64,000 nucleotides of DNA, taken from assembly GCF_009746585.1 (NCBI RefSeq), contig NZ_WRPO01000012.1:1-64000 (forward strand). Reading direction: 5' to 3'. The stretch is from Novosphingobium aquimarinum (GTDB taxonomy: Bacteria > Pseudomonadota > Alphaproteobacteria > Sphingomonadales > Sphingomonadaceae). Made by a program: the position numbers and the translations under genes. Of this stretch, positions 52,716-61,996 are shown piece after piece. Numbering within the stretch: the stretch's first letter is position 1; every line of letters begins with the position of its first letter. The notes below the pieces were generated by a model. The model saw only the letters and a program-made list of their open reading frames with translations. It was not told where the DNA came from and searched no databases.

Positions 52716-55700
52716 TCCGCGGGTTCTTCCATCGGCTTTTCACCAACTGGTGGGTGCTGACGATCACGGTCGTCGTGCTGCTGTGCCTGACGCTGTCGGT
52801 CGGGCTGCCGATGGTGCTGCCGCAAATGCAGCCGCTGTGGATCCGGCTGAGCCTTTCGGGTGCGGTGATCGGCATCTGGCTGATCTTCGTGTTCCTGCGC
52901 ATCCGCAAGGCGCGCACGGCGGCCAAGGCGCTGGAACAGGAACTCAATCCGCCAAGCGCCGCTGACGAGGAAGAAAAGCTGCTTGGCGAGCGCATGGGCA
53001 AGGCGCTGGCCTCGCTGCGCGAAGCGACTGGCGAGCGCCGCAATTACCTCTACAACCGCCCCTGGTACGTCATCATCGGCCCGCCCGGCGCCGGCAAGAC
53101 GACCGCGCTGCTCAATTCGGGCCTGCGGTTCCCCTTCGCCGAACAATCGGCCAAGGGCCTTGGCGGGACCCGCAATCTCGATTTCTGGTTCGCCGACGAA
53201 GCCGTGCTGGTCGATACCGCCGGCCGCTACACCTCGCAGGATTCGGACGAGGAGGTCGACAGCCGCGGTTGGGGCCGGTTCCTCGGGCTGCTCAAGAAGC
53301 ACCGTCCGCTGCAGCCGGTGAACGGCATTCTCGTCGCGATCGGTGTCGACGAACTGGTCGGTGCCGATTGCGCCGCGATCGATCGCCACGCCGCCGCCGT
53401 GCGCCGCCGCCTCGCCGAACTGCGCCGCACGCTGGAAGTCGCGCCACCGATCTACCTCGTTATCACCAAGGCCGACTTGCTCGCCGGGATGACCGAGTAC
53501 TACGCCGATCTCGATGTCGAGGGCCGGCGCGCGGTGCTTGGCTCGACCTTCGACTATGCTGCGGGCCGCTACAATTCCAGCCAGATCGCCAAGGCCTTCG
53601 ACGAGATGGCCCAGGCCGCGATCGACCGCCAGCCCAAGCGCCTGCTCGAGGAACCCGACCAGAACCGCCGCAGCCTGATCCTGGGATTCCCGTCGCAGCT
53701 GCAATCGATCCGCGCGCGGGTGATGCGCTTCATCGACGGGGCTTTCCTCGATGCGCCCGAGGCGCAGACCGGACGGCTGCGGGGGTTCTACTTCGCCAGT
53801 GGCGTCCAGGAAGGCACGCCGCTCGACCGCATCATGTCGAGCATGGCCGAAGTCTACGACGTCGATCAGGTCGTCTCGAACCCGCAGCAGGGCCGCGCCT
53901 ACTTCCTCAACCGGCTCGTGCGCGAAGTGATGATCCCCGAGGCCGGGCTGGTCGTCACTGACCCCAAGGCGCAGGCGCGGAACCGCGCGATCCTCGCCTC
54001 GATCCTCGGCGCGATCGGCGTGTTCACCGCGCTGACGCTGGTCGCCTGGGGCGTCAGCTTCGCCAAGAACCGCACGTTCCAGAACGATCTCGTCGCGCAG
54101 GCCGCGGCGGCCGAGCGGATCAAGGGCGAGCAAGGCATCGACATGCGGCAAGTCCGCGCCAGCGACGCCGATCTCGCGAGCGCGCTGCCGCTGCTCAATG
54201 CGCTGCGCAACCTGCCATACGGCTATGCCAGCCAACTGGAGGGCGGGCCGCCCTGGACCATGCGTTTCGGGCTGTTCCAGGAAGGGCTCGCCGACCAGGC
54301 CGCCGAAACCTATCGCGACGCGCTGCGCCGAGTCATGCTGCCCCGCCTGATCCTGCGGCTCGAAGACTACATGCGCAGCAACCGGCAGGACCCGCTGGCG
54401 CTCTACGAGCCACTCAAGACCTACCTCATCCTCGGCGGCAAGGGCCCGATGGACGAGGATGCGGTGGAAGCCTGGGTGATGCGCGACTGGGCGACCGAAG
54501 TCTATCCGGGCGCCGACCGTGCGCGCGAACGCCAGCAGCTCAACGCGCATCTCAAGGCGCTGCTGACCGACCGCAACCTCACCACCGTATGGGCCGGACG
54601 CAGCGCGCCACTCGACGGCGAACTGGTCGCCGCATCGCGCGCCAGCATCCTGACCCTGTCCGCTGCCGAGCGCGGCTATGCGCTGATGCGGCAGCAGGCC
54701 AATGCCGGCAAGTCGCCGTGGCGGATGTCGAACGTGCTCTCGCAAGGTGATGCACTGGCCTTCGCCGACCCGAACCGAGTCATGGCGATCCAGATTCCGT
54801 TCTTCTTCACGCGGGCCGGGTACGAGCAGCGTTATATCGTCGGCCTCGCCACGGTCGCCGCCGACTTGCGCAAGGACTTGTGGATGTTCGGGCCGGACGC
54901 GAAGAACGAAGGCTTGCTGTCCGAGATCGGCGATCTGCGCCCCGGCATCGCCAACCTCTATGCCACCGATTACATCGCGGCCTGGGACAAGACCATAACC
55001 TCGCTCGAGCCGGGCGCCTACTTCTCCGATCCGGTCGCCTTCGGTGCGATCACCAAGAGCCCGTCGCCGCTCAAGAAGGTCCTGTCCGAACTGCGCAAGA
55101 ACACCATTTTCGAAGGCGGCGCGACCGCGCTTGGCAAGCAGCTGGTCGATCGCGGGCTGGCGCGTTCCTCCACTGGCCGCCTCGCGCGCAACTTGCGCAC
55201 CGACGGGCCGAGCGGGCTCGATGCGGCAAGCGAGATCACTGCCTACTTCCGCCCGCTCCACGATTACACCGGCGACGGCAAGCGCGCCGGCGAAGTCGAC
55301 GAACTGGTCGATGCAATCAAGCAGGCGGGCAAGGCGATCATCGCGGCCGAATCCATCGGCGGCGGCGGCGGGGCCGATGCGACGCAGGCGGGCGCGGCCT
55401 CGGCGATGGCCGAAGTGCAGGCCGCCGCCGCCGGCGCCCCGCCGCAACTTCAGGAATTTGTCAAAGAGGCGACGCAGCGCGGCAGCACCGCGCGGATCAG
55501 CGCTGCCACGGGCGCGATCACGGACGCCTATACCCAATCCGTGATGCCGGCGTGCCGGGAGGTCGCCACGGACAAATACCCTTTTTCGGATCGTCGGACG
55601 AGGATGCCTCCCTCGCCGACCTCCAGCGCGTGTTCGGCAGCGGGGGCCTGATCGACGGCTTCGTTTCGGACAGGCTGGCTCCGCTGATCGATCGCGAGGG

Positions 55701-56229
55701 CCCCGTCTGGCGCTGGGTGCGCGATGACCCGCTGACCGCTTCGCTCGATCCCACCAGCCCGCAAAGCTTCGCCAAGGCGCTGGCGGTGCGCGATCTGCTG
55801 CTCTCCGGCGTGCCGCTCAAGGTGCAACTGACGGGCAAATCCGCCGATGTTTCCGAAGTTCAGTTCTCCTCGGGCGGTACGACCTACCGTTTCAAGGAGA
55901 CCGGCGGCACGCCCCGTAACATCGTGTGGGCCGGCGCCGGCAGCTTGCCCGAAGCCTCGGTCACCTTCTTTGCGCCCGAAGCAAGCGAGGGGGCCGAGGG
56001 CGGCGCCCCCGCTCCGCTCAAGGAGACGGCGAAAATCGAGACCGACGGGCCCTGGGCGCTGTTCCGGCTGATGGACGCAGGCCGGATGAGCAATGACGGG
56101 GAGCGGCGGATCACCGTCACTTTTGACCGCAACGGCCAGTCCGCGCGCTTCGCCATCACTCTGCCCGGCGAATCGAACCCGTTCAGCCGCGGCGGCCTCT
56201 GGTCGTTCCGCTGCCCGACGACGCTGTGA
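52712..56229 (+). CDS. tssM: T6SS membrane protein TssM (IcmF), split by -1 frameshift at 55585
   Basis: TssM, 1172 residues if joined across a -1 shift. TM helices near 12-35 and 45-63, a cytoplasmic NTPase-like domain with Walker A GPPGAGKT (123-130), a third TM near 428-448, then the periplasmic IcmF region. The zero frame runs on only 22 codons past 55585 to TGA at 55649-55651 (979-residue form). The -1 frame continues without gap as FFGSSDEDASLADLQRVFGS to TGA at 56229, restoring the usual family length. The heptamer C-CCT-TTT (55579-55585) in the correct phase plus a hairpin suggest programmed frameshifting; a one-base sequence error or a true mutation is the alternative. Confidence 0.9.
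55579..55620 (+). promoter_or_regulatory. Candidate -1 programmed ribosomal frameshift signal in tssM
   Basis: Slippery heptamer CCCTTTT (55579-55585) in X-XXY-YYZ phase with the tssM zero frame (TAC CCT TTT), a 7-base spacer, then a hairpin: 55593-55597 pairs with 55616-55620, A55598 bulges, 55599-55603 pairs with 55611-55615, loop 55604-55610. That is ten pairs, mostly GC. The geometry is that of known -1 sites. GC-rich DNA forms hairpins easily, so the hairpin alone is weak evidence. Confidence 0.5.
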
Positions 56230-56783
56230 GCGGCGCCGCGCTCTTCGGCAAGCTGCCGGCGCATGGCGATTTCGTCTGCCGGGGCTTCGATGGGCAAGCC
56301 CAGGCGGCAATCGACGCATGGCTTTCGGACTCGCTCATTGCGGCGCAGGAGCGGTTCGCGGACGACTGGCGCGACCGGTTCGATCGCGCCGCGCCCTGGT
56401 TGTTCGCAGGGTGCGACGATGCCGGCTGGCACGCGGGCGCAGTCAGCCCGTCTGCGGACAAGGCGGGGCGGCGCTATCCCGTCTATGCCGTGTGCGCGGC
56501 GCCCAATGGCGAAGCCGCAGAGTCGCTGGCCGGCGATGTGCTCGAAGTGCTTTACGCCGCGATCGGCGAAGGGCTCGACGCGGACGACGTGCTTGCTAGA
56601 CTGGATCGGCTTGGCGAATGCGCGGTCGGGACCGGCAAAGCCGACAGCCCGCCGGAATTGCCACGCTGGTGGGTGACCGACCTGGAAGGCGGCATCGTGA
56701 GCGAGACCAACGGAGCGCGTCCCCCGGATCTCGTTTCGCAGATGCTCGCCCTATCGCCGGACGGGGGTGACGATGCAGCTTAA
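56226..56783 (+). CDS. tagF: T6SS-associated protein TagF
   Basis: TagF (BMA_A0400 family) of 185 residues: ALFGKLPAHGDFVCRGFD is the family's N-terminal mark, followed by WLSDSLIAAQERF and APWLFAGCDDAGW. In Pseudomonas and Agrobacterium TagF represses T6SS assembly after translation and is sometimes fused to a PP2C domain; here the PP2C gene lies directly downstream and overlaps it. The GTG overlaps the tssM stop (GTGA), so its translation depends on ribosomes that enter the tssM -1 frame. Confidence 0.92.
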   Translation: MSGAALFGKLPAHGDFVCRGFDGQAQAAIDAWLSDSLIAAQERFADDWRDRFDRAAPWLFAGCDDAGWHAGAVSPSADKAGRRYPVYAVCAAPNGEAAESLAGDVLEVLYAAIGEGLDADDVLARLDRLGECAVGTGKADSPPELPRWWVTDLEGGIVSETNGARPPDLVSQMLALSPDGGDDAA

Positions 56784-57564
56784 GCTCGACGGGTCCGCCG
56801 TGACGCATTGCGGCAAAGTGCGCAGCGTCAACGAAGATGCGATCTGCGATTGTCCGCAGGCGAATGTCTGGGCGGTGGCCGACGGGATGGGCGGGCACGC
56901 CAAGGGCGAGTGGGCCTCCTCCGTGATCGCCGCCAGTCTCGCCGAAGGCCCAGTCGGCGATGACTTCGAGGCCGCCTGTCATGCGCTGGCCGATCGCATT
57001 CATGCCGCCAACCGCACGATCTTTGCCGAGTCGCAGAGCCGTGGCGAGCAAATGGGCAGTACGGTCGTCGCGCTGCATGTGCGCGATGATCGCTTCGCGG
57101 TGATCTGGGTGGGCGACAGCCGCGCGTACCTGCTGCGCGACCGGCAGCTCTACCAACTCACCGTCGATCATTCGCGCGTGCAGGACATGGTTGAGCAGGG
57201 TCTGCTCGATCCGGCCGAGGCGGAGAACCATGCAATGCGCAACATGCTCTCGCGCGCGGTCGGCGTGATGGAGGAGGTGCAAGTCGACATCGTCGCCGAC
57301 TGGACCGTCGCCGGGGACGTCTTCCTGCTGTGCAGCGATGGCCTCACCTGCCTGCTCGGCAACGACGAAATCGCGCGCGTCCTGACCGAGCGGCGTACGG
57401 ACGGCGCCGTCGCGACATTGCTGGATATGGTGCTCGAACGCGGTGCGCCCGACAACGTTTCGATCGTGGCGATCGACGTCGGCGAAGCGACGCAGCTTCA
57501 GGCGAAGCAGACAGATACGAACCGAATGGAGAGTGGCGCTCCGGACGCCGGGACAGCTCCCTGA
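56773..57564 (+). CDS. pppA: PP2C-type Ser/Thr phosphatase of T6SS (PppA-like)
   Basis: PPM/PP2C phosphatase of 263 residues. Metal-binding motifs are SVNEDAICD, VADGMGGHAKGEW, WVGDSRAYLLR, LCSDGLTCLLG and GAPDNVSIVAI, all in order. In the threonine phosphorylation pathway PppA reverses PpkA-dependent phosphorylation of the FHA protein to switch T6SS firing off. ATG 56773 follows GGGGGTG; a GTG at 56767 is also in frame. It overlaps tagF by 11 bases. No PpkA kinase gene is in the window. Confidence 0.93.
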   Translation: MQLKLDGSAVTHCGKVRSVNEDAICDCPQANVWAVADGMGGHAKGEWASSVIAASLAEGPVGDDFEAACHALADRIHAANRTIFAESQSRGEQMGSTVVALHVRDDRFAVIWVGDSRAYLLRDRQLYQLTVDHSRVQDMVEQGLLDPAEAENHAMRNMLSRAVGVMEEVQVDIVADWTVAGDVFLLCSDGLTCLLGNDEIARVLTERRTDGAVATLLDMVLERGAPDNVSIVAIDVGEATQLQAKQTDTNRMESGAPDAGTAP

Positions 57565-57645
57565 CTTGCACGGACATGCAGGCCAGCGAGGCGCGTCGGT
57601 AGATCGTCCGGCTCAAGCCTGGCGGATGCAGCCGCGGCCGCGCGG

Positions 57646-59085
57646 TCAGCGTGTGCTGTCCATGTAGGCTTTGCGGAACTCCTTGGCGAAAACGTCCATG
57701 AACGCCTCGTCCGACCCTTCGGCGACGCCGGAAAACTCACGCTCGTAGGCTTTCCACAAGGCCGCTTCGCGCGTGCCGGGAATGATCTTGAGAATGCCGC
57801 TGCCGTCGGCACGCTTGCGGATCGCATCGGGCGAGAAGCGCTCCAGCGTCGCCTTGAGCGCGCCTTGCATGGCCTTTAGCGTCGCCATCTGGTGCGCCTG
57901 CAGATCCTGGAACGCGTCTTCGACCGCGCGCAATCCGTCCATGAAGCCGCGCTCGGGATCTTTGAGCAACTGGCTCAGCGCATCCTCGGTATTGCGTGCG
58001 AACTTGAGCGGGTTGTTGTCATCGTAGGAGAAGCTGGTGCCTTCCGCCCCCAGCTGCTGCTTCGCACGCGCGCGCGCCTCGATCATCATCGTCAGCCCGG
58101 CGACGAGCCGATGCATCAGCATGCCGGTGCGCTGCGCGAGATCCTCGGGGGGAAGCCCCAGTGCATCGGCATCGATGTGCATCGCCTGCGCCAGCGCCGC
58201 AGCGAGCGCGCCATGATCGGCCGTCTTCGGCGGAACACCACCGGCTGCCGCGTCGGTGGAGCGCGACGGCGCAGGCGCGGCCCCGAAGCTTTGCGGATCG
58301 GGCGCCGGCGCGGCACCGCGTGCCGTCTCCTGCGGCGGGCCGAGCGGGATGCTGAAGGGGTCGGACCGTGGATCGCCCGCCCCGAGGCCCAAAGGATCGG
58401 GATTGGCAGTCGACGGCTGGTTGAAGCCGCCGCGCGCCCAATCGACCACGTAGCTCTGTGCCAGTTCTCCCCAGGCGTCTCCCGGACGAGCAGCGGCTGC
58501 CGGTCCCGCTTCCGAGGACCAGCCGGAAGCCGCCATGCGATCGGGCTCCTGGCTCGACCAGACCGATTGCTTCGGCGGATCGGGAGAGCGCTGCGACGGC
58601 GTCCACCCTTCCCCGAACGGCTGCACGTAATCGGGCTGCTGCCCCCCGGGCGGCGGCGCACCGGAAGCGGTGTCCGGAGCATCATAGAGCTTGCCCCAGC
58701 CTTGCCAGCGTTCGCCCTCGGCTCGCGCTTCGTGTTCCGCCTGTTCGTCGCGAAAGGCCTCGACGGCATCGCCGCTCAGGCTCGCGATCAGTTCGTAGGG
58801 GCCGATCAGGAACCGGTCCCCATGCTCGATCCGGCGGCGGCCGTTCATCCGAACAGCGGCGCCATTCAGGAAAGTGCCGTTCGTGCTCAGGTCCTCGAGC
58901 CAGTAGAAGCCGCCTTCGAAGCGCAGCATGCAATGGGTCGAGGAAATGTACTTGTTCGGATCGGGCAGGCACCAGTCGCTGGTCGGCGACCGACCGATCT
59001 TGGCGCCGCGCCGGGCGAGGACGAACTCGGCAGGCAAGCCGTTGCTCAGCCTGTCCATGTCCTGGATCGTCAGTGTCAGCGTCAT
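57646..59085 (-). CDS. tagH: T6SS FHA-domain protein TagH
   Basis: Protein of 479 residues. The N-terminal FHA domain (about 22-95) keeps RRGAKIGRSPTSDWCLPD, ISSTHCMLRF and EDLSTNGTFLNG, the phosphothreonine-binding loops. A Pro/Ala-rich linker follows (130-290), then the TagH C-terminal domain (FARNTEDALSQLLKDPERGF, EDAFQDLQAHQMATLKAMQG, ALWKAYEREFSGV). It is the phosphorylation target and assembly switch of the machine. Leftward, opposite to the phosphatase, and downstream of vgrG and the unknown gene. Confidence 0.93.
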   Translation of the reverse strand: MTLTLTIQDMDRLSNGLPAEFVLARRGAKIGRSPTSDWCLPDPNKYISSTHCMLRFEGGFYWLEDLSTNGTFLNGAAVRMNGRRRIEHGDRFLIGPYELIASLSGDAVEAFRDEQAEHEARAEGERWQGWGKLYDAPDTASGAPPPGGQQPDYVQPFGEGWTPSQRSPDPPKQSVWSSQEPDRMAASGWSSEAGPAAAARPGDAWGELAQSYVVDWARGGFNQPSTANPDPLGLGAGDPRSDPFSIPLGPPQETARGAAPAPDPQSFGAAPAPSRSTDAAAGGVPPKTADHGALAAALAQAMHIDADALGLPPEDLAQRTGMLMHRLVAGLTMMIEARARAKQQLGAEGTSFSYDDNNPLKFARNTEDALSQLLKDPERGFMDGLRAVEDAFQDLQAHQMATLKAMQGALKATLERFSPDAIRKRADGSGILKIIPGTREAALWKAYEREFSGVAEGSDEAFMDVFAKEFRKAYMDSTR

Positions 59086-59127
59086 GGACTCGTCGCAAAC
59101 CGGGGCCGGGAGCCGACCTTCGATATC

Positions 59128-59688
59128 CTAGTGAGCATGTTCCAGGCCCATCTGCAAGGCGCGCGCGGCGCGTTCCGCATCGGGCCCCTTGCGATAGGCC
59201 GCGCCCAGAACCGCGACGCCGGCGAAGCGCCCCGCGGCATGCGGCGGCGGTTCGACGGGCTCGAGGTCCGGCGAGGACACGTTGCCTCCCGAAAAGAAGG
59301 CGGCCAGCGCGATCATGCGTTCGGGACTGTCTTCGCGCGCGAGCTGCGAGGCCGCGAAAGCCGCGCGCCGATAGGCCTCGATTGGCTCCCCGACCCAGCG
59401 TTGCACCGAATCCAGCGCCTGCTGCTCGGGGCGGGCGAGGCCATCGATGCGCGACATCTCGTCGAGGAACAGACACCCCCAGCGCACTGCCTCGAAGCGC
59501 GGCAGTGCCATGGCCAGGTAACTGATCGCTTCCGGGGCACGCCCTTGCGCAAGATAGGCGCGGTGGCATTCGGCCACATCCCGGGGCATCGCCGCGATCT
59601 CGGCTTCATCGCGGTCCAGCAGGCGCAGGATCTGATTGCTTTCGGTCCACTGGACCTTGCTCCACGGCTGGTTCTGCGTCTTGGTCAT
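59128..59688 (-). CDS. T6SS-linked protein of unknown function between vgrG and tagH
   Basis: Protein of about 186 residues, probably cytosolic, with no signal or TM segment. Helical repeats (LLDRDEAEIAAMPRDVAECH, RAYLAQGRAPEAISYLAMAL) suggest a small TPR/HEAT-like fold. The C-terminal part is Pro-rich (DLEPVEPPPHAAGRF), then ALQMGLEHAH. I recall similar DUF6931-type proteins beside vgrG in alphaproteobacterial T6SS, but cannot confirm it. ATG 59688 is preferred over GTG 59694 and TTG 59700; the gene is coupled to vgrG. A VgrG adaptor role is plausible, unproven. Confidence 0.75.
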   Translation of the reverse strand: MTKTQNQPWSKVQWTESNQILRLLDRDEAEIAAMPRDVAECHRAYLAQGRAPEAISYLAMALPRFEAVRWGCLFLDEMSRIDGLARPEQQALDSVQRWVGEPIEAYRRAAFAASQLAREDSPERMIALAAFFSGGNVSSPDLEPVEPPPHAAGRFAGVAVLGAAYRKGPDAERAARALQMGLEHAH

Positions 59689-59696
59689 GGCCACGC

Positions 59697-61712
59697 TCAA
59701 TTTATCATCACAATGCCGCCCTTGGCGGTCAGCATCGCCGATCCGGAGATCTGGGTCATCATTCCCGATGCATTGAGCATTCCATCGGCTTTGAGCGTGA
59801 GCTGCGGGCCTTTGAACTGGATGCCCATGTTGTCGATCGTGATCGACGTCATTCCGACCTTGAGTTCGATCGAGACTCCCGCTTCGATCTTGATGTTGGT
59901 GCCGGCCTTGATCTTCAGTTCCTGGCCGACCTCGAGCGTATCGTTGACCCCGATCGTGGTCTCGCGATCGTTGCTGACGGTTTCGGTTCGATCATGCCCC
60001 ACGTCGAGCTTCTGGTCGCGTCCGATCGAGACATGTTCGTCGTGGCCGACGGATCGCTCGCGGTCGTAGCCGACGTTCACTTCCTGATTGTGTCCGACAT
60101 GATGGGTCTCGTCGAAGCGGATACGCGTGTTCATGTCGCGCTCGGCGTGGAGGAACACTTCCTCCGACCCGCCCTTGTCCTCGAACCGCAGTTCGTTGAC
60201 TCCGGGTTTGCCGGAATCGAGATCCTCGGTGTCGGGATAGCTGCCGGTCTCGCCGTAACGCAACGTGCGCCACAACGCCCGCGTCTTGTGCTCGGGCAGC
60301 GGGTAGATCGGCTTGTGCTTCGAATTGAACACACGGCCGACCACGATCGGCCGATCGGGATCGCCGTTGATGAAATCCACCAGTACCTCGTGCGAAACCC
60401 GAGGCAGGATCAGATTGCCCAGCCCGCCGGTCTGCGAGACGCGAATCCAGCACGTCGATTTCTCACCCGGCGAATCCGAACGGTCCCAGTGGAACCGCAC
60501 TTTCACGCGCCCCCACTCGTCGGTGTAGATGGTCTCGTCTTCGGGGCCGGTGATGATCGCCGATTCGAGGCCGCGCACGATCGGCCGTGGTACGGTGATC
60601 TCCGGTCGGAACGCGCGGCTGGTGGGAATCGCCTCGAACTCCACGTAGCCGCTGTCCTCTTCGCCGCTGTTGCCTGAACGGTATTCCTCGATCGCGAAGC
60701 GGTGGTGCGTCCTGGTGATCAGGTACGTGTCGTTCATGCGCGGCTGGGGGTGGTTGTGGACTCTAAGATGCGTGCCGACGGCGAGACCCGTCGCCTGGCT
60801 TTCTCCCGAAAAGACCTGACGCGATGTGCGATGGCCTTCGAGGCCGACTTCACCGAGATGCTTCGCGCGCTGTTCCTCGACCAGCTTCCCCGGGAAGACG
60901 TAGACTTCCTTGTTGTCGTTGGGGTGCTCGCCATCGGCGCTCGTCAATGCCTCGACCGGCGCATCGGCTTTCGCGAAATCGTAGTCGCGGACCGTGACCT
61001 TGCTGCGCAGGCTGCTCGATACGCATTCGAGCCACTTGGTCAGGGTGTAGTGGTCGAGATGCTCCACCGCGCGAACCCGCTCCGAGGCGACCGAAAGCGA
61101 CGCGGCGGCGTAATTGAACTCGAGGCTGCTCGGTTTGGCCGTGGGATGTACCGACTGCGAATCGCAAAGCTTCATCACGTGCCGATCAGCCTTATGCTCG
61201 AAATAATAGTAGATGCCTTCTTCCTGCATCAGCCGCGCGGCGAAGGCGAAATCGCTTTCGGCATACTGCACGCAATAGGGCCGCCGATCGTAAGTCTTGG
61301 TGAGCCCGCCGACGTCGAAATCGGAAATCCCCGCGTTCTCGAACGTGCGCTTGATGATGTCGACCGCGGTCATGTCCTGGTAGATCGCGTAGTCGATGTT
61401 CTGGTCCAGCAGGACGGTCCAGGGCATCACGATCAGATCGTAGATGAAGCCGATCGCGCGCTCCCGGACCATCCTCGCTTCGACGAGGATGCCATGAAAA
61501 TAGCGCAGGAATTCGTCGTCCTCGAAGCAGCTGACCGCCACCGGCTTGGTCAGGTGCGGCAGCAGATCGAGCTCGCCCAGCGGTGAGGCGATCTGGACCG
61601 TGAGCGAAAAGGGCTTGCCCAGTTCCTCGGTGCCGGTGAGGCGTACGATATCGACCTGCTCGCCTCCGAGGTCGATTTTCAAGCGCAGCTGGCGCGTGTC
61701 GGTTCCTGCCAT
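59697..61712 (-). CDS. vgrG: T6SS spike protein VgrG
   Basis: VgrG of 671 residues. gp27-like N-terminal part (LKIDLGGEQVDIVRLTGTEE, then FAARLMQEEGIYYYFEHKAD), then gp5-like OB region (VSQTGGLGNLILPRVSHEVL, DFINGDPDRPIVVGRVFN). The beta-helix needle has VGHNQEVNVGYDRERSVGHD-type repeats and LTLKADGMLNASGMM at the tip. There is no fused effector domain. It is divergent from tssA; the 284 bases between (61713-61996) hold no gene and no clear promoter that I can name. Confidence 0.95.
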   Translation of the reverse strand: MAGTDTRQLRLKIDLGGEQVDIVRLTGTEELGKPFSLTVQIASPLGELDLLPHLTKPVAVSCFEDDEFLRYFHGILVEARMVRERAIGFIYDLIVMPWTVLLDQNIDYAIYQDMTAVDIIKRTFENAGISDFDVGGLTKTYDRRPYCVQYAESDFAFAARLMQEEGIYYYFEHKADRHVMKLCDSQSVHPTAKPSSLEFNYAAASLSVASERVRAVEHLDHYTLTKWLECVSSSLRSKVTVRDYDFAKADAPVEALTSADGEHPNDNKEVYVFPGKLVEEQRAKHLGEVGLEGHRTSRQVFSGESQATGLAVGTHLRVHNHPQPRMNDTYLITRTHHRFAIEEYRSGNSGEEDSGYVEFEAIPTSRAFRPEITVPRPIVRGLESAIITGPEDETIYTDEWGRVKVRFHWDRSDSPGEKSTCWIRVSQTGGLGNLILPRVSHEVLVDFINGDPDRPIVVGRVFNSKHKPIYPLPEHKTRALWRTLRYGETGSYPDTEDLDSGKPGVNELRFEDKGGSEEVFLHAERDMNTRIRFDETHHVGHNQEVNVGYDRERSVGHDEHVSIGRDQKLDVGHDRTETVSNDRETTIGVNDTLEVGQELKIKAGTNIKIEAGVSIELKVGMTSITIDNMGIQFKGPQLTLKADGMLNASGMMTQISGSAMLTAKGGIVMIN

Positions 61713-61996
61713 GGCGAAGCCTCTCGATCCCTAGCTATTCGCGTATCGGAAGGTCGCAAGATCCCCGCAAAAATCACGCCCTGAAACGATATGCCACCCA
61801 CGCGAGACAACCAAATTCCTTGCCTGCGCGCAATACCCATTGGGCGCCTGAAAATTCCCGGGTGGCGTAAGAACCGCAGGGCGCTCGACTGCGTGTTTAC
61901 TCAATAGGACAAGTTTTGCATAGTGCGCCAAGCGGGGCCGGGTACTGTCCTCGTTCTTCGGCACATCACTGGTGCGGTTGAACGAGACGTCGCGAA

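Noticed and set aside
52127..55537. Very long minus-strand frame (over 1100 codons) opposite tssL/tssM
   Set aside because: It is the antisense of tssM codons, Arg/Gly/Ala-biased with no domain, and tssM itself is a clear family member.
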